Shown here in pieces: positions 51,851-60,992 of a stretch of 64,000 bases of DNA. A program made the position numbers and the translations under genes. Source of the stretch: DASSWB01 sp035705495 (lineage in GTDB: Bacteria; Bacteroidota; Bacteroidia; Flavobacteriales; Flavobacteriaceae). The DNA lies in assembly GCA_035705495.1 (NCBI GenBank), contig DASSWB010000042.1, positions 47,855-111,854 of the forward strand, read 5' to 3'. The notes beneath the pieces are model-generated. The model searched no databases and was not told the DNA's origin. It saw only the letters and a program-made list of their open reading frames with translations. Every line of letters begins with the position of its first letter. The first letter of the stretch is position 1.

Positions 51851-53069
51851 AAATAAAAATATTTTTATCGTCCTTGGAAGTGTTTTCTTCGGATTGATTT
51901 TGGGTTGGATCGTTTTTTCAGGAGGGAATGATGTGGAATCACATGAACATGAAACCGCTGCAGAAACTGAAAACATCATTTGGACCTGTTCAATGCACCC
52001 GCAAATTCGGGAAGATGAACCCGGTCAATGTCCCTTATGCGGAATGGATTTAACACCTTTGGAACATGAACATACCAGCAATTCACACGCTGTTCAAATG
52101 TCGGAACACGCCATCAAATTAGCGAATATTCAAACAATGATCGTTGGGGAATCAAATGCAAATGCTGAAGTTCGTTTGAACGGAAAAATTTCTGTCAACG
52201 AGCAAAAGTCGTATGTGCAATCGAGTCATATTCCAGGAAGAATAGAAAAATTATTTGTCGATTTTACGGGGGAAGAAGTAAAAAGGGGACAGGCATTGGC
52301 TAGTATCTATTCGCCAGAAATGCAATCGGCACAAGAGGAATTGTTGCAAGCGCAAGCCATTCGAGAAACAAATCCAGAACTCTTTGAAGCCGCAAAAACC
52401 AAATTGCGAAATTGGAGAATAGGGGAAAATCAAATTCAAAAAATTCTCGAAACTGGGAAAACCCAAAAGAATTTCACAATTACTGCTGACGTCAATGGGA
52501 TTGTTACAGAAAAATTGGTTGAAGTGGGTGATTACATTGAACGCGGGATGCCCATTTACCAAATTGCGGATCTTTCGAATGTTTGGGTTGTATTCGATTT
52601 ATATGAAAGCAACTTAAATTTTATTAATGAAGGAGATATTGTAGGATTCACGGTGGCCTCTTTACCAGGAGAATCCTTTAAAGGAAAGATTGATTTTGTC
52701 GATCCAATACTGAATCAACAGACAAGGGTTTCCTCGGCGCGATTGGAGGTCGATAACAAAGCCGGCAAATTAAAACCAGGAATGTTTGTGACTGGAATTC
52801 TGAAAAATTCCGCAGAAAAAGAAAAAAGTAATCAAATTTCAATTCCTAAATCGTCGGTTTTATGGACTGGAAAGAGATCTGTTGTTTACGTGAAAGAGGA
52901 GACCGGATTCGAACTTCGAGAAGTTTTGTTGGGTAATTCCTTGGGCAATTCTTACATCATAATAGAAGGTTTGAAAGCAGGAGAAGAAATTGTTGTCAAT
53001 GGAACGTTCACGGTTGATGCCGCGGCACAATTGGCGGGAAAACCGAGCATGATGAGTCTGGACAAGTAA
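51834..53069 (+). CDS. cusB: CusB-type periplasmic adaptor with heavy-metal-binding domain
   Basis: A 411-residue membrane-fusion protein. It has an N-terminal membrane anchor (IFIVLGSVFFGLILGWIVF), then a small heavy-metal-binding domain with WTCSMHPQIREDEPGQCPLCGMD (about 50-72), typical of Cu/Ag adaptors. The barrel-hairpin-lipoyl arrangement follows (IPGRIEKLFVDFTGEEVKRG; EVGDYIERGMPIYQIADLSNVWV) and a beta-barrel C-terminus. The His-rich linker HEHTSNSHAVQ may bind metal. An ATG at 51840 is an alternative start. It collects metal for CusA. A hairpin follows the gene. Confidence 0.9.
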   Translation: MKMKTKNKNIFIVLGSVFFGLILGWIVFSGGNDVESHEHETAAETENIIWTCSMHPQIREDEPGQCPLCGMDLTPLEHEHTSNSHAVQMSEHAIKLANIQTMIVGESNANAEVRLNGKISVNEQKSYVQSSHIPGRIEKLFVDFTGEEVKRGQALASIYSPEMQSAQEELLQAQAIRETNPELFEAAKTKLRNWRIGENQIQKILETGKTQKNFTITADVNGIVTEKLVEVGDYIERGMPIYQIADLSNVWVVFDLYESNLNFINEGDIVGFTVASLPGESFKGKIDFVDPILNQQTRVSSARLEVDNKAGKLKPGMFVTGILKNSAEKEKSNQISIPKSSVLWTGKRSVVYVKEETGFELREVLLGNSLGNSYIIIEGLKAGEEIVVNGTFTVDAAAQLAGKPSMMSLDK

Positions 53070-53090
53070 TAACTGTTAAACTCGCTATAA

Positions 53091-53112
53091 ATCCAGATAG
53101 AAATATCTGGAT
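53091..53112 (+). terminator. Hairpin after cusB
   Basis: ATCCAGATA and TATCTGGAT form a perfect 9-base stem with a GAAA loop. The downstream sequence (AAAACATAAATTT) has no T run, so it may stabilise or process the message rather than end it. Confidence 0.4.
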
Positions 53113-53165
53113 AAAACATAAATTTAAGATTGCTCTATTGATCTTGGAGTAGAAAAAGCTTTAAA

Positions 53166-54122
53166 ATGATTTTATTGGTTCTCGGTTTCTTGATTATTAT
53201 CTGGAATTTCATGGATTTTTTTAAATCCACGCTTTCCAGTAATGGACTCGGGAAAATGGCCAAAGGCATAAACCAATTTCTATCTCGTTTAATCCTGAAA
53301 ACGAACAATAAAACGATTTATAAGTATTCAGGGCTTTTTCATTTGCTTACTACGTTTCTAGTTTGGTTGCTTCTACTTATTCTGGGTAGTTTCTTCATCT
53401 TTATAAGTAGTGAAACAATGGTGGTGAATTTCAATACAAACGCAGCAGCCGGATTGTTGGAACGTTTTTATTACACCTGTTATGTATTGACCACTGTTGG
53501 TATTGGGGATTTTGTCCCTGGAAATGAATTGAGTCGCCTATTTACTTCGCTGATTTCTTTTTCAGGTTTTATTATGCTTACTACCGGAATTTCATACTTG
53601 ATCAATATTTTAAGTGGTGTTGCCGCAAAGAAAAATTTGGCTAGTTATATTTATGGAATGGGAAACAATCTGGACCAGTTGTACGATTACTGTGAAGCAA
53701 GTAACGACGGTTCAAATCTTATAGTCAATTCCAGTCAGCTACGTCAGTTGATTACTTCATATACAAGTCAATATTGGTCGTCGCCGATTATACATTACTT
53801 CTTTTCCACGGATAAAGAATTTGCCGTAGAAGCGCAAGTAGCAAGGCTTTATGAAGTACTAAACGTAATGAAAGTTGAGTTTGGTAAAGGAAGCAATGAA
53901 AGGGCAGAAATTTCCAGTTTGGAAAATGCCGTAAATTACCTGTTAAACATGTCGTTGGGACAACAATCAGATTATGATTTTCAGGGAGAAAAACTTTTGG
54001 AATACCGAAAAGAGTGGGGAAAATACGAAGAGGACCACAATTATAACGAGAAAAAAGATAAAGAAATGGATGCCTTATTGGAAAGCTGCGGATGGAGTTG
54101 GAGATCCGTTTTCAAAGACTGA
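53166..54122 (+). CDS. Two-TM potassium channel family protein
   Basis: A 318-residue protein with two to three hydrophobic segments in the first 160 residues and a K+ channel pore. The filter reads TTVGIGDFVPG near residues 112-122, where the classical filter is TVGYGD. The pore helix (LLERFYYTCYVLT) and the last inner helix (FSGFIMLTTGISYLINIL) fit the Ion_trans_2 family. The C-terminal half is a cytosolic helical domain without a clear RCK fold. It lies inside a copper-resistance gene run, 96 bases after cusB and 71 before the DUF3347 lipoprotein. Its link to metal resistance is unclear. Confidence 0.78.
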   Translation: MILLVLGFLIIIWNFMDFFKSTLSSNGLGKMAKGINQFLSRLILKTNNKTIYKYSGLFHLLTTFLVWLLLLILGSFFIFISSETMVVNFNTNAAAGLLERFYYTCYVLTTVGIGDFVPGNELSRLFTSLISFSGFIMLTTGISYLINILSGVAAKKNLASYIYGMGNNLDQLYDYCEASNDGSNLIVNSSQLRQLITSYTSQYWSSPIIHYFFSTDKEFAVEAQVARLYEVLNVMKVEFGKGSNERAEISSLENAVNYLLNMSLGQQSDYDFQGEKLLEYRKEWGKYEEDHNYNEKKDKEMDALLESCGWSWRSVFKD

Positions 54123-54193
54123 TTTTGACTTGTGAAGATCCTAAACCCTAAAAATTTTAACTAAATTTGACAAACTAAAAAAATCGAATAACC

Positions 54194-54763
54194 ATGAAAA
54201 AAATGAATATCAATATCGTAATCTTGGCTTTTATAGCCCTTTCCGGAATGACTTCTTGTGCCGATGAAAAAAAGAAAGAAGTTGAAGTTATTGAAGTAGA
54301 GGAAACACAACAGAATCCTACGGATGCTCAAAAAGATCAAGTCGTTTTAAAGGAAGCTAAGGTTGATTTTGAAAATGAAGGAACCGAAATGGTTTTTCAA
54401 AGCTACTTGGAAGTGAAAAATGCCTTGGTGGCAACTGATGCCGTAAAAGCAAAAGAAGCGGCGAGAAAGTTGAATGAAAGTTTGAAAGATATTTCCGCTG
54501 AAGATTCGGCTTTGAAAGCTTCAGAAGCTATTGCCAATACTGAAGATATCAACAAACAACGTGAAGCATTTTCGCCACTTTCCGCCGAAATTGAAAAACT
54601 TATAGAAGGTAGCGTTTCTTCGGGAGCAGTTTACCAACAATATTGCCCAATGGCTTTTGAAGGAAAAGGTGGCTATTGGTTATCGACTTCAAAAGAAATC
54701 AGGAACCCATATTATGGTACCAAAATGCTGAAATGTGGTAGCGTTGAGAAAACCTTCGAATAA
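54194..54763 (+). CDS. DUF3347 lipoprotein linked to metal efflux
   Basis: A 189-residue lipoprotein (signal ending GMTSCA). The linker is rich in Glu and Val (KKKEVEVIEVEE). A DUF3347-like helical domain follows (about 60-150; YLEVKNALVATDAVKAKEAAR) and the C-terminal motif is YCPMAFEGKGGYWLS with MLKCGSVEKTF. The domain occurs alone or fused to CusB-type adaptors in Bacteroidota, and the Cys-Pro-Met and Lys-Cys-Gly motifs probably bind copper. A -7 box TAAATTTG at 54162-54169 could give it its own promoter. Confidence 0.82.
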   Translation: MKKMNINIVILAFIALSGMTSCADEKKKEVEVIEVEETQQNPTDAQKDQVVLKEAKVDFENEGTEMVFQSYLEVKNALVATDAVKAKEAARKLNESLKDISAEDSALKASEAIANTEDINKQREAFSPLSAEIEKLIEGSVSSGAVYQQYCPMAFEGKGGYWLSTSKEIRNPYYGTKMLKCGSVEKTFE

Positions 54764-54852
54764 TTTCATGTTTAAAAAAGGTTAAACCGCAGACAATCAA
54801 TTGTCAAGCTTCTATTTTTTCTTAAATTGAGGGGAATTACAAAAACCATGAT

Positions 54853-55176
54853 ATGAAAAATGAAGATTTGATAAAAACCTTATACGACTGCGTAGCGCAT
54901 TGTAATAATTGTGCTGATGCTTGTTTGGATGAGGAGAATGTAAAAATGATGATTGGATGCATTAGGTTGGATCGGATTTGTGCGGCAACCTGTACTGCTA
55001 CAGCCGAAGCTTTGAGCGTGAAAACAAAAGCTGATATTACGGGAATGCTAAAAGCCTGTGCCGATATTTGTGAAAAATGTAGTAATGAATGTGCGAAACA
55101 CGAAGCGCAACATTGTAAAGATTGTGCCGAAGCTTGTAAAAGATGTGCTGAAGCTTGTAGGAATTTTGCAGCTTAA
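54853..55176 (+). CDS. Cys-rich four-helix copper-storage protein (Csp/DUF326)
   Basis: A 107-residue cytoplasmic protein with 16 cysteines spaced along four helices (DCVAHCNNCADAC; RICAATCTA; ACADICEKCSNEC; HCKDCAEACKRCAEAC). This is the pattern of Csp-type four-helix bundle copper-storage proteins, which bind many Cu(I) ions along their core. It has no signal peptide, so it acts inside the cell. As the last gene of the copper locus it would buffer copper that the CusCBA pump does not export. Confidence 0.9.
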   Translation: MKNEDLIKTLYDCVAHCNNCADACLDEENVKMMIGCIRLDRICAATCTATAEALSVKTKADITGMLKACADICEKCSNECAKHEAQHCKDCAEACKRCAEACRNFAA

Positions 55177-55242
55177 AATCAGGTTCACCTTAAATTACAA
55201 AATTTGATTAAAAGTTGATTACTTTCAAAATGAATAGGAATA

Positions 55243-55274
55243 AAAAAAGCTGTCATTTAAATGACAGCTTTTTT
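55243..55274. terminator. Bidirectional terminator
   Basis: AAAAAAGCTGTCATTT pairs perfectly with AAATGACAGCTTTTTT. It has a T run on either strand and lies between two converging genes, the copper-storage protein and the small secreted protein. Confidence 0.92.
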
Positions 55275-55290
55275 CAATTTGAGAAATTGG

Positions 55291-55644
55291 TTATTTCTTT
55301 TTTTGCAATGCCTGAAACTTGGTATATTGTTCTGTTGTCAAAACATTTTTTGCAGTTTCATTCAAATTATTGTCGTACTCGGCTTTCTTGGTCTTATACT
55401 CTGCAGAGTTGGCGTCCAAAACTTTCAAATATTTGTTGTAATTATAATCTTGAGCTACATAAGCACGAAATAAGGCCGTTTGTTGCTCGCCATTCAATTG
55501 TAATTGTTCGTTCAATTCGTTGACTTTTTCTTTGGCTACTACTTCAGGTGCTTCGCTAGCTTTTTGAGTTTCTTGTGCTTGAGCATCTTGGCTTCCAAGA
55601 AATAAAGCCACTGTAAGTGCTAAAAGGGTAAATAATTTTTTCAT
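55291..55644 (-). CDS. Small secreted helical protein
   Basis: A 117-residue protein with a clear signal peptide (MKKLFTLLALTVALFLGSQ, cleaved near AQAQ). The mature part is helical and charged (VNELNEQLQLNGEQQTALFR; TAKNVLTTEQYTKFQALQKKK). The LNGEQQTALF and LTTEQYTKFQ pattern resembles the paired LTxxQ motifs of Spy-like periplasmic chaperones. The family is common in flavobacteria and its function is unknown. It stands alone, ending at the bidirectional terminator. Confidence 0.7.
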   Translation of the reverse strand: MKKLFTLLALTVALFLGSQDAQAQETQKASEAPEVVAKEKVNELNEQLQLNGEQQTALFRAYVAQDYNYNKYLKVLDANSAEYKTKKAEYDNNLNETAKNVLTTEQYTKFQALQKKK

Positions 55645-55810
55645 GGGTTTGATTTTTTTTGAGAGAACTAATTTAAAGATTTATTTTTTTTTAAAGCAAG
55701 TTTTTGTCGGAAAATGAATTTTTAATAGAAAAATGTCAAATGCCTACTTTTTAATACAGCCAAATTCCGAGAAAACAGCCTCTCTTTTCAATATTTTTAA
55801 AATCGAAAAA

Positions 55811-57502
55811 TTAGTCTTTGAGTCTAACTTTTATGCCTTCTTCAGATTTATCAACCGTAGCCAAATTGTGTTCTCTTAAACCTTTAAAGGTTTTGTCCCA
55901 TTTTTTGTTGCTCAAACCACTTTTGACTTTCAAGGCTTCCAAATCAATAGGGGATTCTTGTTTTAAAAGTTCCCAGACCATTTTTTCATCTTCGGAAATG
56001 ACCGGTGCTTTCTTCTCGGGTTTCATTTGTGGAAAGAACAGAACTTCTTGGATAGACGCATTGTTCGTTAAAAACATAATCAATCGATCCATTCCAATTC
56101 CCAAACCGGAAGTTGGCGGCATCCCATATTCCAAAGCGCGTAAAAAATCGTGATCTATGAACATGGCTTCATCATCTCCTTGTTTTGAAAGCTCCAATTG
56201 TTTCTCAAACCGCTCACGCTGGTCAATAGGATCATTCAATTCAGAATAGGCATTCGCAATTTCTTTTCCGCAGACCATTAATTCAAAACGTTCGGTAAGT
56301 TCTGGATTATCACGGTGGACTTTACAAAGCGGACTCATTTCTTTCGGATAATCGGTAATAAATGTTGGTTGAATGAAATTGCCTTCACACTTTTCACCAA
56401 AAATCTCATCGATCAATTTTCCTTTTCCCATTGTTTCATCTACATCAACACCCATTTCTTTGGCCGCCGTTCTGATTTCCGCTTCGGTCTTTCCCGAAAT
56501 ATCAAAACCTGTAAATTCTTTAATGGCATCGGTCATTGTAACCCGCTTATACGGAGCTTTGAAATCAACTTGATGTTTGCCAAAAGTGGCTTCGGTTGTT
56601 CCGTTCACTTGCATCGCACAATGCTCCAAAAGGTTCTCGGTGAATTCCATCATCCAGTTGTAATCCTTGTAGGCAACATAAATTTCCATGGCGGTAAACT
56701 CTGGATTGTGCGTTCTGTCCATTCCTTCATTTCTGAAGTTTTTCGAGAACTCATAAACACCGTCAAATCCACCGACAATCAATCTTTTTAAATATAATTC
56801 ATTCGCAATCCTTAAATATAAAGGAATATCCAACGCATTGTGGTGCGTAATGAAAGGTCTGGCAGCCGCGCCGCCGGGAATAGATTGTAAAATGGGAGTT
56901 TCAACCTCAAAATATCCTTTGTCGTTAAAGAAATTCCGCATCGCATTGTAAAGCTTCGTACGTTTTACAAAAACTTCCTTCACCTTCGGATTCACAACAA
57001 GATCGGCATAGCGTTGCCTGTATCTTAATTCCGGATCATTAAATTCGTCAAAAACATGCCCTTCTTTATCTGTTTTCGGCAATGGTAAGGGTCGTAAAGC
57101 TTTACTTAATAATGTGAAATCTTTGACCAAAACCGTCATTTCACCGACTTGTGTTTTGAAAAGTTCTCCTTTAACTCCAATAAAATCGCCTATATCTAAG
57201 AGTTTTTTGTAAACTTCGTTGTACAGGATTTTATCTTCGCCCGGACAAATTTCATCCCGGTTAAAGTAAACCTGAATCTTACCTTTACTATCTTGAATTT
57301 CGGCAAATGAAGCTTTTCCCTGAATTCTTCTGGACATTAATCGACCGGCAATAATAACTTTTTTTCCTTCTTGAAAATTCTGTTTTATTTCTTCGGAAGT
57401 TTGATCAACTGGGAAAAGATCAGCTGGATACGGATTAATATTCATTTTGCGCAAGGAAGCCAATTTTTCCCTACGTACCAATTCTTGTTCAGATAGTTGC
57501 AT
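55811..57502 (-). CDS. lysS: Lysyl-tRNA synthetase, class II
   Basis: A 563-residue class II LysRS that charges tRNA-Lys. The ATG at 57502 (MQLSEQELVRREKL) is the right start; an upstream TTG would add 18 residues that do not fit. It has an N-terminal OB-fold anticodon domain (about 55-155; VIIAGRLMSRRIQGKASFAE), motif 2 (FRNEGMDRTHNPEFTAMEIY) and motif 3 (GLGIGMDRLIMFLTN). A C-terminal extension of about 70 residues (KMVWELLKQESPIDLEALK) beyond the catalytic core is typical of Bacteroidota LysRS. It has its own promoter and is divergent from the Pmp3-type gene. Confidence 0.96.
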   Translation of the reverse strand: MQLSEQELVRREKLASLRKMNINPYPADLFPVDQTSEEIKQNFQEGKKVIIAGRLMSRRIQGKASFAEIQDSKGKIQVYFNRDEICPGEDKILYNEVYKKLLDIGDFIGVKGELFKTQVGEMTVLVKDFTLLSKALRPLPLPKTDKEGHVFDEFNDPELRYRQRYADLVVNPKVKEVFVKRTKLYNAMRNFFNDKGYFEVETPILQSIPGGAAARPFITHHNALDIPLYLRIANELYLKRLIVGGFDGVYEFSKNFRNEGMDRTHNPEFTAMEIYVAYKDYNWMMEFTENLLEHCAMQVNGTTEATFGKHQVDFKAPYKRVTMTDAIKEFTGFDISGKTEAEIRTAAKEMGVDVDETMGKGKLIDEIFGEKCEGNFIQPTFITDYPKEMSPLCKVHRDNPELTERFELMVCGKEIANAYSELNDPIDQRERFEKQLELSKQGDDEAMFIDHDFLRALEYGMPPTSGLGIGMDRLIMFLTNNASIQEVLFFPQMKPEKKAPVISEDEKMVWELLKQESPIDLEALKVKSGLSNKKWDKTFKGLREHNLATVDKSEEGIKVRLKD

Positions 57503-57519
57503 GAAGTAAATTTTGCTGG

Positions 57520-57551
57520 CAAAGATAAGGACAATCAAAGAAGTATTCAAT
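57520..57551 (-). promoter_or_regulatory. Promoter of lysS
   Basis: On the minus strand TATCTTTG (57527-57520) matches the Bacteroidota -7 box. ATTG (57551-57548) sits 20 bases upstream as a -33-like element. The start codon is 18 bases downstream. Confidence 0.55.
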
Positions 57552-57636
57552 CGCAATTTTTAGAATTAATCTTATAGAAGTGTAGTCCGGCGAATTTTAT
57601 ATTTATGCTGATTTAATTTTATCTTTGTACTTCAAA

Positions 57637-57795
57637 ATGAGCATCTGGAGAGTTTTATTGGCTATTTTTTTTCCGCCTTTATCGGTTATTGATAAAGGTT
57701 GCGGATCAATTCTGATCGTCCTGATACTAACCTTCCTTGGTTGGGTGCCTGGAGTCATTGCTGCTTTAATCATTTTAAACAATCCAAAACGATGA
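57637..57795 (+). CDS. YqaE/Pmp3-family membrane peptide
   Basis: A 52-residue peptide with two hydrophobic helices: SIWRVLLAIFFPPLSVIDK, then SILIVLILTFLGWVPGVIAA and a short polar tail. This is the classic Pmp3/YqaE pattern, with FFPPL and LGWVPG. Members are small inner-membrane proteins linked to membrane potential and stress. A TATCTTTG -7 box lies at 57620-57627. Its TGA overlaps the ATG of lipB, so the two are translationally coupled. Confidence 0.88.
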   Translation: MSIWRVLLAIFFPPLSVIDKGCGSILIVLILTFLGWVPGVIAALIILNNPKR

Positions 57796-58520
57796 ACAAA
57801 AAGATCGAGTTTGTCGATTTAGGCGAAATGGATTATCGTGAAACTTGGACGTTACAAGAGCAGCTATTTCAGAAAATTTTGGATTTTAAAAAACTGAACA
57901 GAAAGGATGGGACCGCAATAGAAACTCCCAATTATTTGATTTTTGTCGAACATACACACGTTTATACCTTGGGTAAAAATGGTGATGTTTCCAATTTACT
58001 TCTCAGTGAAGATGATTTGAAAGCAAAAGGAGCAACTTTTTTTAAAACAAACAGGGGCGGGGATATCACTTATCATGGACCTGGGCAAATTGTGGGATAT
58101 CCCATCTTGGATCTTGAAAATTTCTTTACGGACATTCATCAATATTTGCGTTTATTGGAAGAAACCGTCATTCTCACGTTGGCCGAATACGGAATTGTTT
58201 CCGAACGCAGTAAAGGAGAAACCGGAGTTTGGCTCGACGTCGGAACGCCTTTTGCCAGAAAAATTTGTGCTCTTGGAGTTCGTGCAAGTCGCTGGGTCAC
58301 CATGCATGGTTTTGCACTTAATGTCAATGCAAATTTGGGTTATTTCGACCATATCATTCCCTGCGGAATTCGTGGAAAAGCCGTAACATCCCTGAATGTT
58401 GAATTGGGAAAATCCGAAATTTCAATTGATGAGGTCAAAGAGAAACTTCTGAAACACTTTTGCAATTTATTCGAAGCAGAATTGGAAAAGGCAGATGTAA
58501 ACTTGATTTTTCAGCTTTAA
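57792..58520 (+). CDS. lipB: Octanoyltransferase LipB
   Basis: A 242-residue enzyme that moves octanoyl from acyl carrier protein to lipoyl domains, the first step of lipoate synthesis. Motifs are RGGDITYHGPGQIVGYPILD near 90-110, KICALGVRASRWVTMHGFALN, and the catalytic FDHIIPCGIRGKAVTSL with the acyl-accepting Cys. The ATG at 57792 (MNKKIEFVDL) overlaps the stop of the Pmp3-type gene; a longer frame upstream is unlikely to be used. Its end overlaps the converging lipoprotein gene by 4 bases. Confidence 0.95.
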   Translation: MNKKIEFVDLGEMDYRETWTLQEQLFQKILDFKKLNRKDGTAIETPNYLIFVEHTHVYTLGKNGDVSNLLLSEDDLKAKGATFFKTNRGGDITYHGPGQIVGYPILDLENFFTDIHQYLRLLEETVILTLAEYGIVSERSKGETGVWLDVGTPFARKICALGVRASRWVTMHGFALNVNANLGYFDHIIPCGIRGKAVTSLNVELGKSEISIDEVKEKLLKHFCNLFEAELEKADVNLIFQL

Positions 58521-60982
58521 TTTATTTCATAAAAAAGAAGACTGTTCTCTTCTCCCTGAACAACGAACTCCAAATTTTTGTCCGAATCAAAATCACCTAA
58601 GGCTATTATTGAATTTCCATAAACCGGAAAATTCGGCAAAAGTTCCCCGTTCTTGTTGAAAATATAGACTTTATGCGCTTGGATATCGGTCACACTGATG
58701 TAAACTTTGTTTTTAACCACAAAAATTCGGGGAGCCGTATAAATGCCGTAATCGAGTTCTATTTTTTTATCATTTATATGAAGGTGATTTTCTGAAATGG
58801 AAACGAAATTGTTCGGAGTCGCATCAATCGCATGAAATTCGGCCAGACCCAATTTTTCTTTTTTGATTTTTCCAGCTTCGGAAATGAGCAATAAATCACC
58901 TTCCGCATTTGTGGAAGCAAAAGATTTTTTGTGTTCAAACCATTCATTATCCGAAAAAGCGATTTTTTCCTTCACATCTACGCGTATTTTCCCCTGCCGA
59001 TTTAAAATGGATAATCTTCCCGAAGCATCAGGGAAAAGAATGTAGTCTTTCGTACCAATCCGTATATGTTTCGGAGATGCGGTAATCGGCGCTTTGGCTT
59101 TTTTAAATTCAAAACCGTTTACTTTTTTGCCATTCGCATCGTACATCACCAAATCATCGCCTTGAACAATCACAAAACGGTAATTTCTGTTGTTGTCGTA
59201 ATCAAAAATCGCCAAAGATTGGGTGATTTCTTTTTTGAATTCAATAGGAAAAGGTGCCACTTCTTTTCCATTTCTGTCTAAAATGTAGAATTTTTTTGGA
59301 GTAGAAAAAGCGAGTTGATATTTATTGTTTTTGTACAAATCAACTTCTTTGACCGAACCTAAAATCGGAGTTTCAAGTTGCTTCTTCCAAAGAATTTCAC
59401 CGCTGTTGGAAATGAGGTATAAATTGTTGGCTTCGTCCTGAACAACAATTTCCTCCTGATTTGTATAATGATTAGTGAACAATACGGGAGCCGATTTCAA
59501 ATTATTCTCCAAACGCACACTTGCTTCTTGTGTCACCATTCCTTTTGAAGAGGATTTGATTTTATTTTTAGTCATCACCGCATGAACATGGGCAAAATGT
59601 GAATCATAAACGATTTGAAGTGCAGTGATTGGATGTGCATCGAATTTTAATTTTTCAACTTCGGATTTGAGCTCGGAAGAAACATATCCTGCAAATTGTT
59701 CTTTGAAATTTTGGTTAAGGGAAACCGCCAAAATGGAAGATTCATTGCTCAATCCCTCCAAGGAATTTTTATAGAATTCCTGCTTTTCCAAAACCGTTTC
59801 ATTTTGATAATTGGCAATAATGAGTTCAAGAGCCGACTGTTCCTGGGAAAAAACAATGAAATGATCAAGAATAGCATAAAATTGAAGGCTGCCAACTTTC
59901 ACCAACGGAGCAAAAACTTTTTTGAACAAATCACCGTTTGATAGTTTATAAATTTCAATTTCCCGATAAGTGGTTCCAAGTTCTGCGCTTGTCGAAAGGA
60001 TCTCGGAAGCTTCTATGATTCCCGTCGAATTCGCGAACACAACTTTTTCATCTTCAAAAGAAATAACACCGACTTCATTAATGAGTTTAAAAAAATTTTC
60101 GTTTTCAATTTTTGCAGGATCCCTATTTACATGATAATGATCCAAGTTCTTTTTTAAAATTGAAAAATCATTGTAAGTAAATGCGTGGAATCCAGTGGCA
60201 TTTAAGGGGGTCACTTTGGCAATTTCGTTGGGGAGCGCATTCAGATCTTTAAAAATGTTTATTATTTGTGGCTCCTCATTCTTGGTAATTGTTATTCCGT
60301 TCGCTTTTAAATTTCCGTCCGATAAATCCAAATCCAACGCAGTCCACGAACCGATTTTTTCCAAACTTAAAAAATCATTATTGGGCAAGATATTGGAGAA
60401 AATCTCTTCTGCATTTTTGTGGTTAAGCAGCACCGAGACTTTACTTGAGGTGCTGTTGTAAACGTGAATCAAATCCTCTGAAACAGGAAAATCCCTTTGG
60501 CGGATTACATTTTCAACGATCAATTTTGAATTGCTTAAGATAGAAACGCCATTGATTTCAGTGAAAAAGAATTTTTCCTTATCAGTGGCCAATTCTTTTA
60601 TAAAATGTTCGTCATACGAAATACTGTCTTTTACTTGAAGTCCATCGGCCAACAAGAATTCGGCTTGATTCATTTTCGTTATTATAGAAATAACCGTTTT
60701 GCCTTTGCCTTCAGGCGAAAAGGAGAGAAGAACAGGTTTTTTGAAATTTAAAAAATCGGTAAAAACAAATTGGGTTTTTAAGCTGTCAAAAAAGGAAAAT
60801 TTCAAGTTCGCTTGAACAAAATTATTCGCTCTAAGATGTTCCCTGAACGAATTAAAATCCGAAGTTTTTATAATGACACCGGCGCTCTTCGGAACAAAAT
60901 TGATGAGATCTGAATTTATAGGTCGGTCTTTTTCACACGCAAAAATCGCTATCAACAAGAAACCGAAAAGTAGTTTTTTCAT
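58517..60982 (-). CDS. Large lipoprotein with C-terminal propeller-like repeats
   Basis: An 821-residue lipoprotein starting at the ATG at 60982 (MKKLLFGFLLIAIFACEKD, Cys16). The longer frame upstream overlaps rnhB and is not coding. The first 530 residues form an alpha/beta region of the DUF3352 type. The last 280 contain beta-propeller-like blades (EANNLYLISNSGEILWKKQL; KFYILDRNGKEVAPFP; RLSILNRQGKIRVDVK; KVYIFNKNGELLPNFPVYG). The repeated hydrophobic-Asn-Gly turns are like PQQ or FG-GAP-type blades. Function is unknown. It lies just after rnhB on the same strand. Confidence 0.75.
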   Translation of the reverse strand: MKKLLFGFLLIAIFACEKDRPINSDLINFVPKSAGVIIKTSDFNSFREHLRANNFVQANLKFSFFDSLKTQFVFTDFLNFKKPVLLSFSPEGKGKTVISIITKMNQAEFLLADGLQVKDSISYDEHFIKELATDKEKFFFTEINGVSILSNSKLIVENVIRQRDFPVSEDLIHVYNSTSSKVSVLLNHKNAEEIFSNILPNNDFLSLEKIGSWTALDLDLSDGNLKANGITITKNEEPQIINIFKDLNALPNEIAKVTPLNATGFHAFTYNDFSILKKNLDHYHVNRDPAKIENENFFKLINEVGVISFEDEKVVFANSTGIIEASEILSTSAELGTTYREIEIYKLSNGDLFKKVFAPLVKVGSLQFYAILDHFIVFSQEQSALELIIANYQNETVLEKQEFYKNSLEGLSNESSILAVSLNQNFKEQFAGYVSSELKSEVEKLKFDAHPITALQIVYDSHFAHVHAVMTKNKIKSSSKGMVTQEASVRLENNLKSAPVLFTNHYTNQEEIVVQDEANNLYLISNSGEILWKKQLETPILGSVKEVDLYKNNKYQLAFSTPKKFYILDRNGKEVAPFPIEFKKEITQSLAIFDYDNNRNYRFVIVQGDDLVMYDANGKKVNGFEFKKAKAPITASPKHIRIGTKDYILFPDASGRLSILNRQGKIRVDVKEKIAFSDNEWFEHKKSFASTNAEGDLLLISEAGKIKKEKLGLAEFHAIDATPNNFVSISENHLHINDKKIELDYGIYTAPRIFVVKNKVYISVTDIQAHKVYIFNKNGELLPNFPVYGNSIIALGDFDSDKNLEFVVQGEENSLLFYEIN

Positions 60983-60992
60983 GACAAAAAAT

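Noticed and set aside
57699..57791. An upstream extension of LipB
   Set aside because: It is out of frame with the Pmp3-type gene, which is better supported; the coupled ATG at 57792 gives the standard LipB start.
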